From: Mycobacterium sp. 1245111.1
Lineage (GTDB): Bacteria > Actinomycetota > Actinomycetes > Mycobacteriales > Mycobacteriaceae
Assembly (NCBI RefSeq): GCF_001673405.1
Contig: NZ_LZLV01000153.1
Coordinates: 1 to 64,000, forward strand
Length of the DNA: 64,000 nucleotides
Direction: 5' to 3'
Positions 8,585 through 16,939 of this stretch are shown piece after piece (within the stretch, counting starts at the first letter, position 1; each line of letters starts with the position of its first letter). Both the position numbers and the translations under genes were made by a program. The notes below the pieces were generated by a model. The model did no database searches. It was given only the letters and a program-made list of their open reading frames with translations, and was not told the origin of the DNA.

Positions 8585-8594
8585 GTAAGAAAAC

Positions 8595-9200
8595 ATGGCT
8601 CGTTACACCGGACCCGTCACCCGCAAGTCGCGCCGCCTCGGCGTCGACCTGGTCGGTGGTGACCAGTCGTTCGAGAAGCGCCCCTACCCGCCCGGTCAGC
8701 ACGGCCGCGCGCGGATCAAGGAGAGCGAGTACCGCCAGCAGCTGCAGGAGAAGCAGAAGGCCCGCTTCACCTACGGCGTCATGGAGAAGCAATTCCGCCG
8801 CTACTACGAAGAAGCGGCCGGCCGTCCCGGCAAGACCGGTGACGAGCTGCTGCAGATCCTCGAGAGCCGGCTGGACAACGTCGTGTACCGGTCGGGCATT
8901 GCCCGCACCCGGCGGATGGCCCGTCAGCTGGTCAGCCACGGCCATTTCACGGTCAACGGCGTCAAGGTGACCATCCCCAGCTATCGGGTGTCGCAGTACG
9001 ACATCATCGACATCAAGGGCAAGTCGCTGAACACCGTGCCGTTCCAGATCGCCCGCGAGACCGCCGGCGACCGTCCGATCCCCAGCTGGATTCAGGTGGT
9101 CGGCGAGCAGCAGCGGATCCTGATCCACCAGTTGCCCGAGCGCGCGCAGATCGAAGTGCCGCTCACCGAGCAGCTCATCGTCGAGTACTACTCGAAGTAA
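8595..9200 (+). CDS. rpsD: 30S ribosomal protein S4
   Basis: A 201-residue S4, MARYTGPVTRKSRRLGVDL at the start. It has the N-terminal S4 domain and the S4 RNA-binding fold (RLDNVVYRSGIARTRRMARQ, HGHFTVNGVKV), ending LIVEYYSK. It is a 16S rRNA assembly initiator and in many bacteria a translational repressor of its own operon. The zinc-binding cysteines found in some S4 proteins are absent; this is the Cys-less form. Confidence 0.98.
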   Translation: MARYTGPVTRKSRRLGVDLVGGDQSFEKRPYPPGQHGRARIKESEYRQQLQEKQKARFTYGVMEKQFRRYYEEAAGRPGKTGDELLQILESRLDNVVYRSGIARTRRMARQLVSHGHFTVNGVKVTIPSYRVSQYDIIDIKGKSLNTVPFQIARETAGDRPIPSWIQVVGEQQRILIHQLPERAQIEVPLTEQLIVEYYSK

Positions 9201-9275
9201 CACCCCTGCGGCCGGCCGGCCGGAGGTCTTAGCGGCATCAAATAGCGGGTGCCGAGAAGGAGATAAAGAAACACC

Positions 9276-10319
9276 ATGCTGATTTCACAGCGACCGACCC
9301 TGTCCGAAGAGATCATCAGCGACAGCCGTTCGCAGTTCGTCATCGAGCCGCTGGAGCCGGGTTTCGGCTACACGCTTGGTAACTCGCTGCGGCGCACGCT
9401 GCTGTCCTCGATTCCGGGCGCGGCCGTCACCAGCATCCGCATCGACGGTGTGCTGCACGAGTTCACCACCGTGCCGGGTGTCAAGGAAGACGTCACCGAC
9501 ATCATCCTGAACCTGAAGAGCCTGGTCGTGTCGTCCGAAGAGGACGAGCCGGTCACCATGTACCTGCGCAAGCAGGGCCCGGGCGAGGTCACCGCGGGTG
9601 ACATCGTGCCGCCGGCCGGCGTCACCGTGCACAACCCGGAGATGCACATCGCTACCCTGAACGACAAGGGCAAGCTCGAGATCGAGCTCGTCGTCGAGCG
9701 TGGCCGCGGGTACGTCCCGGCCGTGCAGAACAAGGCCTCGGGTGCTGAAATCGGCCGTATCCCAGTCGATTCCATCTACTCGCCGGTGCTCAAGGTGACC
9801 TACAAGGTCGACGCGACCCGTGTCGAGCAGCGCACCGACTTCGACAAGCTGATCCTCGACGTCGAGACCAAGAGCTCGATCGGCCCCCGGGACGCGCTGG
9901 CGTCCGCAGGTAAGACGCTGGTCGAATTGTTCGGGCTGGCACGGGAACTCAACGTCGAGGCCGAGGGCATCGAGATCGGCCCGTCGCCTGCCGAGGCCGA
10001 CCACATCGCCTCGTTCGCCCTGCCGATCGACGACCTGGACCTGACCGTGCGCTCGTACAACTGCCTCAAGCGGGAGGGCGTGCACACCGTCGGCGAGTTG
10101 GTCTCGCGCACCGAGTCCGACCTGCTCGACATCCGCAACTTCGGTCAGAAGTCGATCGACGAGGTGAAGGTCAAGCTGCACCAGCTCGGCCTATCGCTCA
10201 AGGACAGCCCGGCCAGCTTCGACCCGTCGGAGGTCGCCGGCTACGACGTCGCCACCGGCACCTGGTCGGCTGACGCCGCCTACGACGACCAGGACTACGC
10301 CGAAACCGAACAGCTGTAA
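9276..10319 (+). CDS. rpoA: RNA polymerase alpha subunit
   Basis: A 347-residue alpha subunit starting MLISQRPTLSEE, ATG at 9276 after GAAGGAGAT. The N-terminal assembly domain shows FGYTLGNSLRRTLLSSIPG. The C-terminal domain that contacts UP elements and activators shows TVRSYNCLKREGVHTVGEL and RNFGQKSIDEV. The tail after residue 315 is acidic and ends in DYAETEQL. Length matches the mycobacterial family. 75 bases separate rpsD from rpoA and rpoA from rplQ. Confidence 0.98.
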   Translation: MLISQRPTLSEEIISDSRSQFVIEPLEPGFGYTLGNSLRRTLLSSIPGAAVTSIRIDGVLHEFTTVPGVKEDVTDIILNLKSLVVSSEEDEPVTMYLRKQGPGEVTAGDIVPPAGVTVHNPEMHIATLNDKGKLEIELVVERGRGYVPAVQNKASGAEIGRIPVDSIYSPVLKVTYKVDATRVEQRTDFDKLILDVETKSSIGPRDALASAGKTLVELFGLARELNVEAEGIEIGPSPAEADHIASFALPIDDLDLTVRSYNCLKREGVHTVGELVSRTESDLLDIRNFGQKSIDEVKVKLHQLGLSLKDSPASFDPSEVAGYDVATGTWSADAAYDDQDYAETEQL

Positions 10320-10394
10320 CACCCCAACCTCTCGAAAGAGAGCCGTCCCGGTCCTACCTGATACGGGGGCCGGCCCCATTTAGGAGAAGTCGAA

Positions 10395-10994
10395 ATGCCC
10401 AAGCCCACCAAGGGTCCTCGCCTCGGCGGGTCGTCCTCGCACCAGAAGGCGATCCTGGCCAACTTGGCGACGGCGCTGTTCGAGCACGGCCGGATCAAGA
10501 CGACCGAGCCCAAGGCGCGGGCACTTCGGCCCTACGCCGAGAAGCTGATCACCCACGCCAAGAAGGGCACGCTGCACAACCGGCGCGAGGTGATGAAGAA
10601 GATCCGCGACAAGGACATCGTGCACGCGCTGTTCGCCGAGATCGGGCCGCACTTCGCCGACCGCAACGGTGGCTACACCCGCATCATCAAGGTCGAGAAC
10701 CGCAAGGGCGACAACGCCCCGATGGCGGTCATCGAGCTGGTGCAGGAGAAGACGGTGACGTCTGAAGCCGAGCGTGCGCGTCGGGCGGGTGGGTCGAAGG
10801 CCGCCAAGGCTCCGGCTGCCAAGGCCGCACCCGAGGCCGCCGCGGCGGCGCCGCAGGCTGCGGTCGAGCCGGAGGCCATCGCGGACGTGCCGGACGCGGT
10901 TGCGGAAGCGCCTGAGGCCGAAGCCGCTGAGGCCGAAGCCCCTGAGGCCGAGGCTCCTGCCGAGGAAGAAGCCAAGGACGCTGACGAGTCCTGA
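10395..10994 (+). CDS. rplQ: 50S ribosomal protein L17 with Ala/Glu-rich tail
   Basis: A 199-residue L17, MPKPTKGPRLGGSSSHQKAI at the start. Residues 1-120 are the conserved L17 fold (ANLATALFEHGRIKTTEPKA, ADRNGGYTRIIKV). From about residue 128 it continues into a low-complexity Ala/Pro/Glu tail with repeats of EAEAPEAEAP, ending KDADES. Long tails of this sort are common in mycobacterial L17 and probably extend from the ribosome surface; their role is unknown. Confidence 0.97.
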   Translation: MPKPTKGPRLGGSSSHQKAILANLATALFEHGRIKTTEPKARALRPYAEKLITHAKKGTLHNRREVMKKIRDKDIVHALFAEIGPHFADRNGGYTRIIKVENRKGDNAPMAVIELVQEKTVTSEAERARRAGGSKAAKAPAAKAAPEAAAAAPQAAVEPEAIADVPDAVAEAPEAEAAEAEAPEAEAPAEEEAKDADES

Positions 10995-11001
10995 TCTGCC
11001 G

Positions 11002-11874
11002 TTGAACGACGTGCCCGCCATCGACTCCGATGGTGGGCACGTTCGTCTTCGGCTCGATATCGCTTACGACGGAACGGAATTCGCGGGCTGGGCCACGCAG
11101 GCCGGCCAGCGTACCGTCGCGGGCGTTCTCGAGGAGTCGCTGTCGACGGTGTTTCGCAGCGCGGTGCGGCTGCGCGCCGCCGGTCGCACCGACACCGGTG
11201 TGCATGCGACCGGACAGGTTGCTCACGTCGACGTGCCCCTCGACGCGCTACCCAACGTCTATCCACGCACTCCGCGGCCGAACCAGCCCGAATTCCAGCC
11301 GTTGGTCCGCCGCCTGGGTCGATTGTTGCCCGCCGACGTCCGTGTCCGTCGAATCGTGCGCGCGCCAGCGGGTTTCGATGCGCGCTTCTCGGCGCTGCGC
11401 CGACATTACGTCTACCGGATCTCCACCGCCGACTACGGGGTGGATCCGCACCAGGCCCGCTTCATCACCAGTTGGCCGCGGCTGCTGGACGTCGACGCGA
11501 TGGCATCCGCCTCTCGGAAGCTGTTGGGGCTCAACGACTTCGCCGCATTCTGCCGACACCGTGAAGGCGCGACGACGATCCGCGACCTGCAACGGTTCGA
11601 CTGGGAGCGCGACGGCGACCTGATCACCGCGTATGTCACCGCCGATGCGTTCTGTTGGTCGATGGTGCGGTCACTGGTCGGGGCGGTGCTGGCGGTCGGG
11701 GAGCATCGCCGGACCGCCAGCTGGTGTGCTCAATTGCTCACCGACACAAGGCGTTCCAGCGACTACGCCGCCGCGCCGGCGAGGGGTTTGACATTGGTCG
11801 GGGTGGATTACCCGCCGGACAGCGAGTTGCAGGCGCGCACGCTGATCACCCGCGACCTTCGGAAAAGGGACTAG
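11002..11874 (+). CDS. truA: tRNA pseudouridine(38-40) synthase TruA
   Basis: About 290 residues. The catalytic aspartate lies in AAGRTDTGVHA (about residue 64). Other family motifs are RLRLDIAYDGTEFAGWA at the N-terminus, RRHYVYRIS, and FCWSMVRSLVGAVLAVG near the C-terminus. The enzyme modifies U38-U40 of tRNA anticodon arms. The start is uncertain: TTG at 11002 (used here) or GTG at 11011; the open frame further upstream overlaps rplQ in another frame. The stop overlaps the convergent cutinase gene by four bases. Confidence 0.93.
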   Translation: MNDVPAIDSDGGHVRLRLDIAYDGTEFAGWATQAGQRTVAGVLEESLSTVFRSAVRLRAAGRTDTGVHATGQVAHVDVPLDALPNVYPRTPRPNQPEFQPLVRRLGRLLPADVRVRRIVRAPAGFDARFSALRRHYVYRISTADYGVDPHQARFITSWPRLLDVDAMASASRKLLGLNDFAAFCRHREGATTIRDLQRFDWERDGDLITAYVTADAFCWSMVRSLVGAVLAVGEHRRTASWCAQLLTDTRRSSDYAAAPARGLTLVGVDYPPDSELQARTLITRDLRKRD

Positions 11875-12497
11875 ATCCGGCCGGCGACGAAATTTGCCGC
11901 CTGATCCACCAGCCCCGAGTCGATGTATGACGGCTGCAGGTGTGAGGACCAGTGCATATCGTGGATGCCTGGTTTGCAGATCGGGTCGCCTTGCGCGCAC
12001 TGGTCAATCGTCTTGCCTGCGAAGGCGGGGGCGACGTTGTGGGTGCCGTTACCGAACAAGGCGACCGCCGCGACGTGCCGATCCATACCCGGGGGTATGT
12101 GGCCCGCGGCTGCGACGTCAGCCACCTCGGCACCGAGGGAATAGCCGCCGAGCACCTCGCGGGTGTCCGGGCAACTTCTTGCCATGGATTGAACGTGCGC
12201 GCCCATATCATTGGCGCCGCTTTCGACGTCGATATTTGCCGGATAGTTGACGCCATAGGCCCCGACCGACATGTTCGGCAGCTTTGCGCGCAGCGAGTTG
12301 ACCAACGCGTCGCCGACCGCGCCGAGTCCGGGTGGCTCCTCACGGCCGCGGGCGAACACCACCTCCACACCGGGGCAGGCCGCGGACGCCGTTGGCAGCG
12401 ACGTCCATGCCAGGGGTGCCAGGGCCGGGGCCGTCAGCAATCCGTCGGCGAGCAACGCCACCGCTGCTAGACGGAGTAGGCCAGATCGCATGAGCAA
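11871..12497 (-). CDS. Secreted cutinase-like esterase (copy 1)
   Basis: A 208-residue alpha/beta-hydrolase of the cutinase (Culp) family with a signal peptide (hydrophobic residues about 7-38, ending near TASA). The catalytic serine is in LGGYSLGAEV. The Asp is in CAQGDPICKPG, followed by a His (SSHLQPSYI), with the family cysteine pair around ACPG and PICKP. The length is typical. These enzymes hydrolyse short acyl esters or lipids at the cell surface. First of three cutinase genes in a row, at the same map position as cut4/cut3 (Rv3452, Rv3451) of M. tuberculosis. Confidence 0.93.
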   Translation of the reverse strand: MLMRSGLLRLAAVALLADGLLTAPALAPLAWTSLPTASAACPGVEVVFARGREEPPGLGAVGDALVNSLRAKLPNMSVGAYGVNYPANIDVESGANDMGAHVQSMARSCPDTREVLGGYSLGAEVADVAAAGHIPPGMDRHVAAVALFGNGTHNVAPAFAGKTIDQCAQGDPICKPGIHDMHWSSHLQPSYIDSGLVDQAANFVAGRI

Positions 12498-12551
12498 ACG
12501 GTAACCGGGAAAACTATTCGCCGGCTGTGAGCAACCTATAGATCGGGGGGG

Positions 12552-13211
12552 TTAGCCGAGTTTGCCGGCGACGAAGTCGGCCGCCTGGTTGACCATGCCG
12601 TCCTGGATGTAGCCACCGGCCATGTGTTGGCTCCAGTTGTTCTGCCAGGTGTGCGGGTCGGCCGGGTTGCAGATGGGGTCGGCGCCGTGGCACAGGTCGA
12701 TGGTCCGGTCGTTGTAGACCGGGTTGAGGTTCGCAATGGGCCCCACCCAATTGCTGCCGTTGCCGAAGAGGGCGACCGCGGCGATGTGCTGATCGGCGCC
12801 CGGGGGGAGCGGGTTGTTGAAGCCGAACGCCGAGATCGGGGCCGCCATCACGACGTCGGTGACCGCCGCGCCGAGGGAGTAGCCGCCCAACACGATGCGG
12901 GTATCCGGGCAGCCGTTGATCGTCGACTGGACGTGTGCGCTCATGTCGTTGGCGCCGATGTCGACTTGGGTGTCGGCGGGGTAGCGCACGGCGTAGAGGC
13001 TGACGCCCCGGTTGACCTTCGATCGCAGCGCGCCGACGAACGCGTTACCGATGACCCCGGCGCCGGCCGGCTCCTGGCGTCCGCGGGCGAACACCACCTC
13101 GACGGGCGAGCATGCGGCCGAGGCCGCGGGGATTAGCGCGGGCGCCAACGCCGGCGCCAACACTGATACCGCGGCCAGACCCAGGGCAGCCGCTGCACGC
13201 GCAATTGTCAT
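12552..13211 (-). CDS. Secreted cutinase-like esterase (copy 2)
   Basis: A 219-residue cutinase-family protein starting MTIARAAAALGLAAVS, with an Ala-rich signal peptide ending near PAASA. The nucleophile is in LGGYSLGAAVTD, the Asp in CHGADPICNPAD and the candidate His in NWSQHMAGGYI. VEVVFARGRQEPAG is shared with copy 1. The 54-base gap to the next copy has no terminator, so the three may be co-transcribed. Compared with copy 1 it has an inserted loop (AFGFNNPLPPG) near the active site, which may change substrate choice. Confidence 0.93.
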   Translation of the reverse strand: MTIARAAAALGLAAVSVLAPALAPALIPAASAACSPVEVVFARGRQEPAGAGVIGNAFVGALRSKVNRGVSLYAVRYPADTQVDIGANDMSAHVQSTINGCPDTRIVLGGYSLGAAVTDVVMAAPISAFGFNNPLPPGADQHIAAVALFGNGSNWVGPIANLNPVYNDRTIDLCHGADPICNPADPHTWQNNWSQHMAGGYIQDGMVNQAADFVAGKLG

Positions 13212-13246
13212 GGGCCGATCCTATTGGGCGCGCGGACAGTAAGCGA

Positions 13247-14113
13247 TCAGTGGAAGGACGCGGGCTGGGTCTGGTCGACCACGGTCGGGCCGGGGCCGCC
13301 GGGGATGGGGCCGGGCGCCGGACCCTGGCCGGGTCCGAACGGTCCGGGCGCGTACGGCGCGGGCGACCCGAGGCCGGGCGGGATGCCCAGGGGCCCTTCG
13401 GGTCCGGTCTGCGGCAGCACCGTCAGCAGTCGGGTCTGCACGAAGCTGGCGGCCTGGTTGGTGTAGACGGGCACGTAGCCGTCGGTGTGGCCCTTCCACT
13501 CGTTGCCCTGGCCGGCGTGGCAGATCGGGTCTTCGGGGTTGCAGTAGTCGACGGCCTTGGCGCCGAACAGCGCGCTCTGGGCGGCGATCGATCCCCCGCT
13601 GCGGTCGGCCGGGTTACCGAACGTGGTGACCGCGACGACGTGGCTGGCGTACTGCGCCGGCAGGGCATCGCCCCAGCCGACGCCGCCGATCTGGGTGCCG
13701 GTGACGATGTCGACCACCGACGCGCCCTGGGAGTAGCCGCCGAGCACCTGCGGAGTGGCCGGGCACTTGTCGGCCACCTCCTTGATGTGCTTGATCGCGT
13801 CCTTGGCGCCGTCGTTGCCGTGGATCTGCAGCAGCGTGGCGCGGTAGTTGACCGCGTAGGCGTCGATGTTCTTGCCGGTGTTCTGGCGCAGCGCGTCGAC
13901 GAGGGCCTGGCCGACGCGGCCGAGGCCTTGCGGCTCGTCGGTGCCGCGGGCGAAGGTCACCGACACGTCGGGGCAGTTGTCGGCCTTGGCCGACGGCGCG
14001 GCGCCCGGTGCCACGAGCAACACACCCGCCCCCAGCAATGCGGCGGCGGTCAGGCTAAAGGGGCGTGACCAGGATTTACAGTAATTACCACGGCTCTTGC
14101 GGCTAAGGCTCAC
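13247..14113 (-). CDS. Secreted cutinase-like esterase with Pro/Gly-rich tail (copy 3)
   Basis: A 288-residue cutinase-family protein, MSLSRKSRGNYCKSWSRPF at the start, with a signal peptide ending near SAKA. The nucleophile is in LGGYSQGASVVD, the Asp in CNPEDPICHAG and the His in WKGHTDGYVP. Residues about 230-288 form a Pro/Gly-rich tail (PFGPGQGPAPGPIPGG) lacking in copies 1 and 2. This form resembles M. tuberculosis Cut3/Culp-type proteins. Divergent from eccB4 across a 108-base gap that must hold both promoters. Confidence 0.92.
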   Translation of the reverse strand: MSLSRKSRGNYCKSWSRPFSLTAAALLGAGVLLVAPGAAPSAKADNCPDVSVTFARGTDEPQGLGRVGQALVDALRQNTGKNIDAYAVNYRATLLQIHGNDGAKDAIKHIKEVADKCPATPQVLGGYSQGASVVDIVTGTQIGGVGWGDALPAQYASHVVAVTTFGNPADRSGGSIAAQSALFGAKAVDYCNPEDPICHAGQGNEWKGHTDGYVPVYTNQAASFVQTRLLTVLPQTGPEGPLGIPPGLGSPAPYAPGPFGPGQGPAPGPIPGGPGPTVVDQTQPASFH

Positions 14114-14221
14114 CAGGCGATTCTACGGATTTTTGGGTCCGCGGTCACATCTACGGTTTTGCCACTCTGGCTGTGGATCGTGGGCGGGGCGCGGGGCGGC
14201 CGGTGCCTATCGTGATGGGGG

Positions 14222-15631
14222 ATGGCATGGCACCCGACCACCAAGCTCGAGATCAGCGGTCACCGGTTTCTGCGCCGACGTATCGAGTGCGCGTTGCTGG
14301 GCATCGACCTTCGTGCCGTTAACGAGTCGATCCGTGCGCCCGCGCAATCGCTGACGGTCGGCCTCGTGTTGGCCATCCTCGTGGTGGCCGCGTGCCTGGG
14401 CCTCGCCCTGCTGCGCCCCCAGGCGCGGGCTACGACGGCGCCGATCGTGATGGAGCGGCAGTCCGGCGCGCTTTACGTCCAGTTGGGCGACACGCTGCAT
14501 CCGGTGCTGAACCTGGCCTCGGCCCGACTGATCATGAAGACCAATGCGGACCCCGAACCGATGGCCGCGTCAGCGCTCAGCAGCAACAAAATGGGTGCGC
14601 TGCTGGGCATCCCCGGCGCTCCGCAGTTTCTCGGAAAGCCACTCGAAGAAAGCGAATCGCAGTGGACCGTCTGCGACGAGCCCGACCGCACGACGGTCAT
14701 CGTCGGTCGCCAGGCGCAGTCCGACATTCTGCGGCGGGACCAAGCGCTGCTCGTCACGCCGACCACCGGTGGCTCGACGTACCTAGTGTTCGACGGCCGA
14801 CGGGCCGTGGTGAACCCGGATGACGCTGCAGTCGCGCACGGGCTGGGGTTGGACGGCCAGACGCCACTGCCCGTTTCGGCGTCGCTGCTGAACCTCATTC
14901 CGGAGACCCCGCCGATCACCCCGCCTCGGATTCCTGGCATCGGCAAACGTGGACCCGATTCCCTTCCAGGCTTTCCGGTCGGCAGCGTGCTGCGGGTGGC
15001 CCACAGTATCGGCGACGAGTACTACGTCGTGTTGACCGACGGCGTCCAGCGGGTCGGGCAACTGGCCGCCGAACTCGTTCGGTTCTCCGATTCGCAAGGA
15101 TCTCGCACCGCCGTTTCCGTTGCGCCCGACGTCATCCGCGCCACCAAATCGGTGACGCGACTGCCGGTGTCCGACTTCCCCGATCGGGCCGTGCCGCAGT
15201 CGGTGGCGGCCGGTACCACGGTCTGCGTCGGATGGGCCCACGCCGCGTCGAAAAGAGCTACTGTCTCGATTTCGCTTGGCGGACTGCCTGTTCCAGCGGG
15301 GCAAGCACCAGTCGCGCTGGCGCAGGCCGATGGAAAAGGGCCTGCCATCGACGCGGTCTACCTGCCGCCGGGGCGCGTGGCCTACGTCCGCTCAGCCAGC
15401 CTGTCCGGCAGCGACGCCCGGGCGGGTACGCGGTACCTGATCTCCGATACCGGTGTCCGGTTTGGGGTTCACGACGACGATGCGGCCAAGGACCTCGGGC
15501 TGCCGGCCGCCGTGGTCGCCGCACCGTGGCCGATAGTCGCTAAACTGCCCGCTGGGCCGGATTTGAGCAGGGCCAATGCCTCAGTCGCACAGGATGTTCC
15601 GGTCATCTCTCGACCGCTCGGCGCGTCGTAG
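14222..15631 (+). CDS. eccB4: ESX-4 type VII secretion protein EccB4
   Basis: A 469-residue EccB. It begins MAWHPTTKLEISGHRFLRRR, the conserved cytoplasmic arm of EccB, followed by one membrane helix (about residues 42-64, VGLVLAILVVAACLGLALL). The rest is a periplasmic repeat domain with the family cysteines (WTVCDE, TTVCVGWAH). It forms the periplasmic part of the ESX membrane complex. The 3' end overlaps mycP4 on the opposite strand by 51 bases. Orthologous in position to Rv3450c. Confidence 0.95.
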   Translation: MAWHPTTKLEISGHRFLRRRIECALLGIDLRAVNESIRAPAQSLTVGLVLAILVVAACLGLALLRPQARATTAPIVMERQSGALYVQLGDTLHPVLNLASARLIMKTNADPEPMAASALSSNKMGALLGIPGAPQFLGKPLEESESQWTVCDEPDRTTVIVGRQAQSDILRRDQALLVTPTTGGSTYLVFDGRRAVVNPDDAAVAHGLGLDGQTPLPVSASLLNLIPETPPITPPRIPGIGKRGPDSLPGFPVGSVLRVAHSIGDEYYVVLTDGVQRVGQLAAELVRFSDSQGSRTAVSVAPDVIRATKSVTRLPVSDFPDRAVPQSVAAGTTVCVGWAHAASKRATVSISLGGLPVPAGQAPVALAQADGKGPAIDAVYLPPGRVAYVRSASLSGSDARAGTRYLISDTGVRFGVHDDDAAKDLGLPAAVVAAPWPIVAKLPAGPDLSRANASVAQDVPVISRPLGAS

Positions 15632-16939
15632 TCGGGCGCGCAATGAGCCAGCGGTCAGCGCCGCCGCCAAGATGCCGGCGCAGATCGCGGCCCCGGTGAA
15701 CGCTGCATGTCGGGCGCGGTGATCCGGGGGCGCGGTACGCGCGGGTTCGGCGGCAGGCACCCTCTTCTGGGTCGCCGGTGGGGTCGGAGCGGTCGGGGTA
15801 TCGGTGCTCACTGCGGCCAGGAAGTCGACTCTGCCGTAGCCGATTCGCGGGTTCCACCCGTTGGGCGGATGGTGAGCGGTGGCTTTGATGCGTTGTATCA
15901 CCTGACGGGCTGTCCACATCGGAAACCGCGAGCGGACCAGCGCCGCCAACCCGCTGACAACCGGCGTCGCGTAGCTCGTGCCCGACAGCGGAGTCGAACC
16001 ATCCTTCCCGGCAAGCGCATTCGCCAGCCCAACACCGGATGGGCTCAGGGAGATCACCGCTTCGCCGGGCGCGGCGACATCGACCCACGGCCCGGCGAGT
16101 GTGAACGACGACGGCTCGCCGTGTGCATTCACCGATCCAACGGTCAGTACATAGTCGTCGTACCAAGCGGGGCTCACAACGCCCCCCGACTCGGAGGCCT
16201 GTGCGGGACACTGCCCGGTGCCGGCATTTCCCGCGGCCGCCACCACGACGGCGTCCTTGGTGTCGACGGCATAGGCCAGCGCGGCGCCCAGCGGGCGATC
16301 ATCGAGCGCGGAGTCGTCGGGGGCGCAGGCCACCGAGGAAATGTTGATCACCGTGGCGCCGAGGTCGGCGGCGGTGCGTACGGCTCGTGCCATGGTGTCG
16401 ACGTCTCCGAACCCGGATCCCGTCCGGCCCGACGCCGCGCCGAACTTCGTGCTGGACTGCCGAATGCTGATGAGTTTGACGCCTGGAGCGACACCGCTGA
16501 AATCGTCGCCGTGACTGGAATCCACTGCAGCGCCGACGATCCCAGCAATGACAGTCCCATGACCATCGCAGTCCTGGGTCCCGTCGCCGGTGTAAACATA
16601 GTCGCCACCCGGCGCTAGATACGGCAATCGCCGATGTGGCGCAACTCCGGTGTCGATCACGGCGACGCGCTGACCCGAGCCGTCTGTCAGTTTCCAAACC
16701 TGTTGCAGATCAAGCCCAGACAGCTGTGTTACGTCGGCGTCGCGAATTACCGACGACACTGCGCAGATCTCGCGCTGGACGGTTGGTTGGGGCGGGTGAG
16801 CGGGTGCCGGCGGTGGGAGCCGGCTTTCGTCAACAGGTGGCGGCGATACCGCGTTGGCGGGCGGTGCGGTAAACCACGGCAGGACGGCCAATGCCGCGAC
16901 CGCCGCACGTCGTCGCCGTCCCAATCGCGGTGACCTCAC
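15581..16939 (-). CDS. mycP4: ESX-4 subtilisin-like protease mycosin MycP4
   Basis: A 452-residue mycosin with a signal peptide (residues 1-30) and a C-terminal membrane anchor (about residues 415-435, AAICAGILAAALTAG). The catalytic triad is intact: D96 in VAVIDTGV, H127 in CDGHGTV and S322 in SGTSYATP, with oxyanion N238 in AAAGNAG. The propeptide-like N-terminal segment is Pro-rich. Mycosins stabilise the ESX membrane complex and process substrates outside the inner membrane. It follows eccD4 with a four-base overlap, so the two are coupled. Confidence 0.95.
   Translation of the reverse strand: MRSPRLGRRRRAAVAALAVLPWFTAPPANAVSPPPVDESRLPPPAPAHPPQPTVQREICAVSSVIRDADVTQLSGLDLQQVWKLTDGSGQRVAVIDTGVAPHRRLPYLAPGGDYVYTGDGTQDCDGHGTVIAGIVGAAVDSSHGDDFSGVAPGVKLISIRQSSTKFGAASGRTGSGFGDVDTMARAVRTAADLGATVINISSVACAPDDSALDDRPLGAALAYAVDTKDAVVVAAAGNAGTGQCPAQASESGGVVSPAWYDDYVLTVGSVNAHGEPSSFTLAGPWVDVAAPGEAVISLSPSGVGLANALAGKDGSTPLSGTSYATPVVSGLAALVRSRFPMWTARQVIQRIKATAHHPPNGWNPRIGYGRVDFLAAVSTDTPTAPTPPATQKRVPAAEPARTAPPDHRARHAAFTGAAICAGILAAALTAGSLRARLRRAERSRDDRNILCD

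Noticed and set aside
10940..10980. Repeats at the 3' end of rplQ (GAGGCCGAAGC-type units)
   Set aside because: These encode the Ala/Glu tail of L17 and are explained as low-complexity coding sequence.
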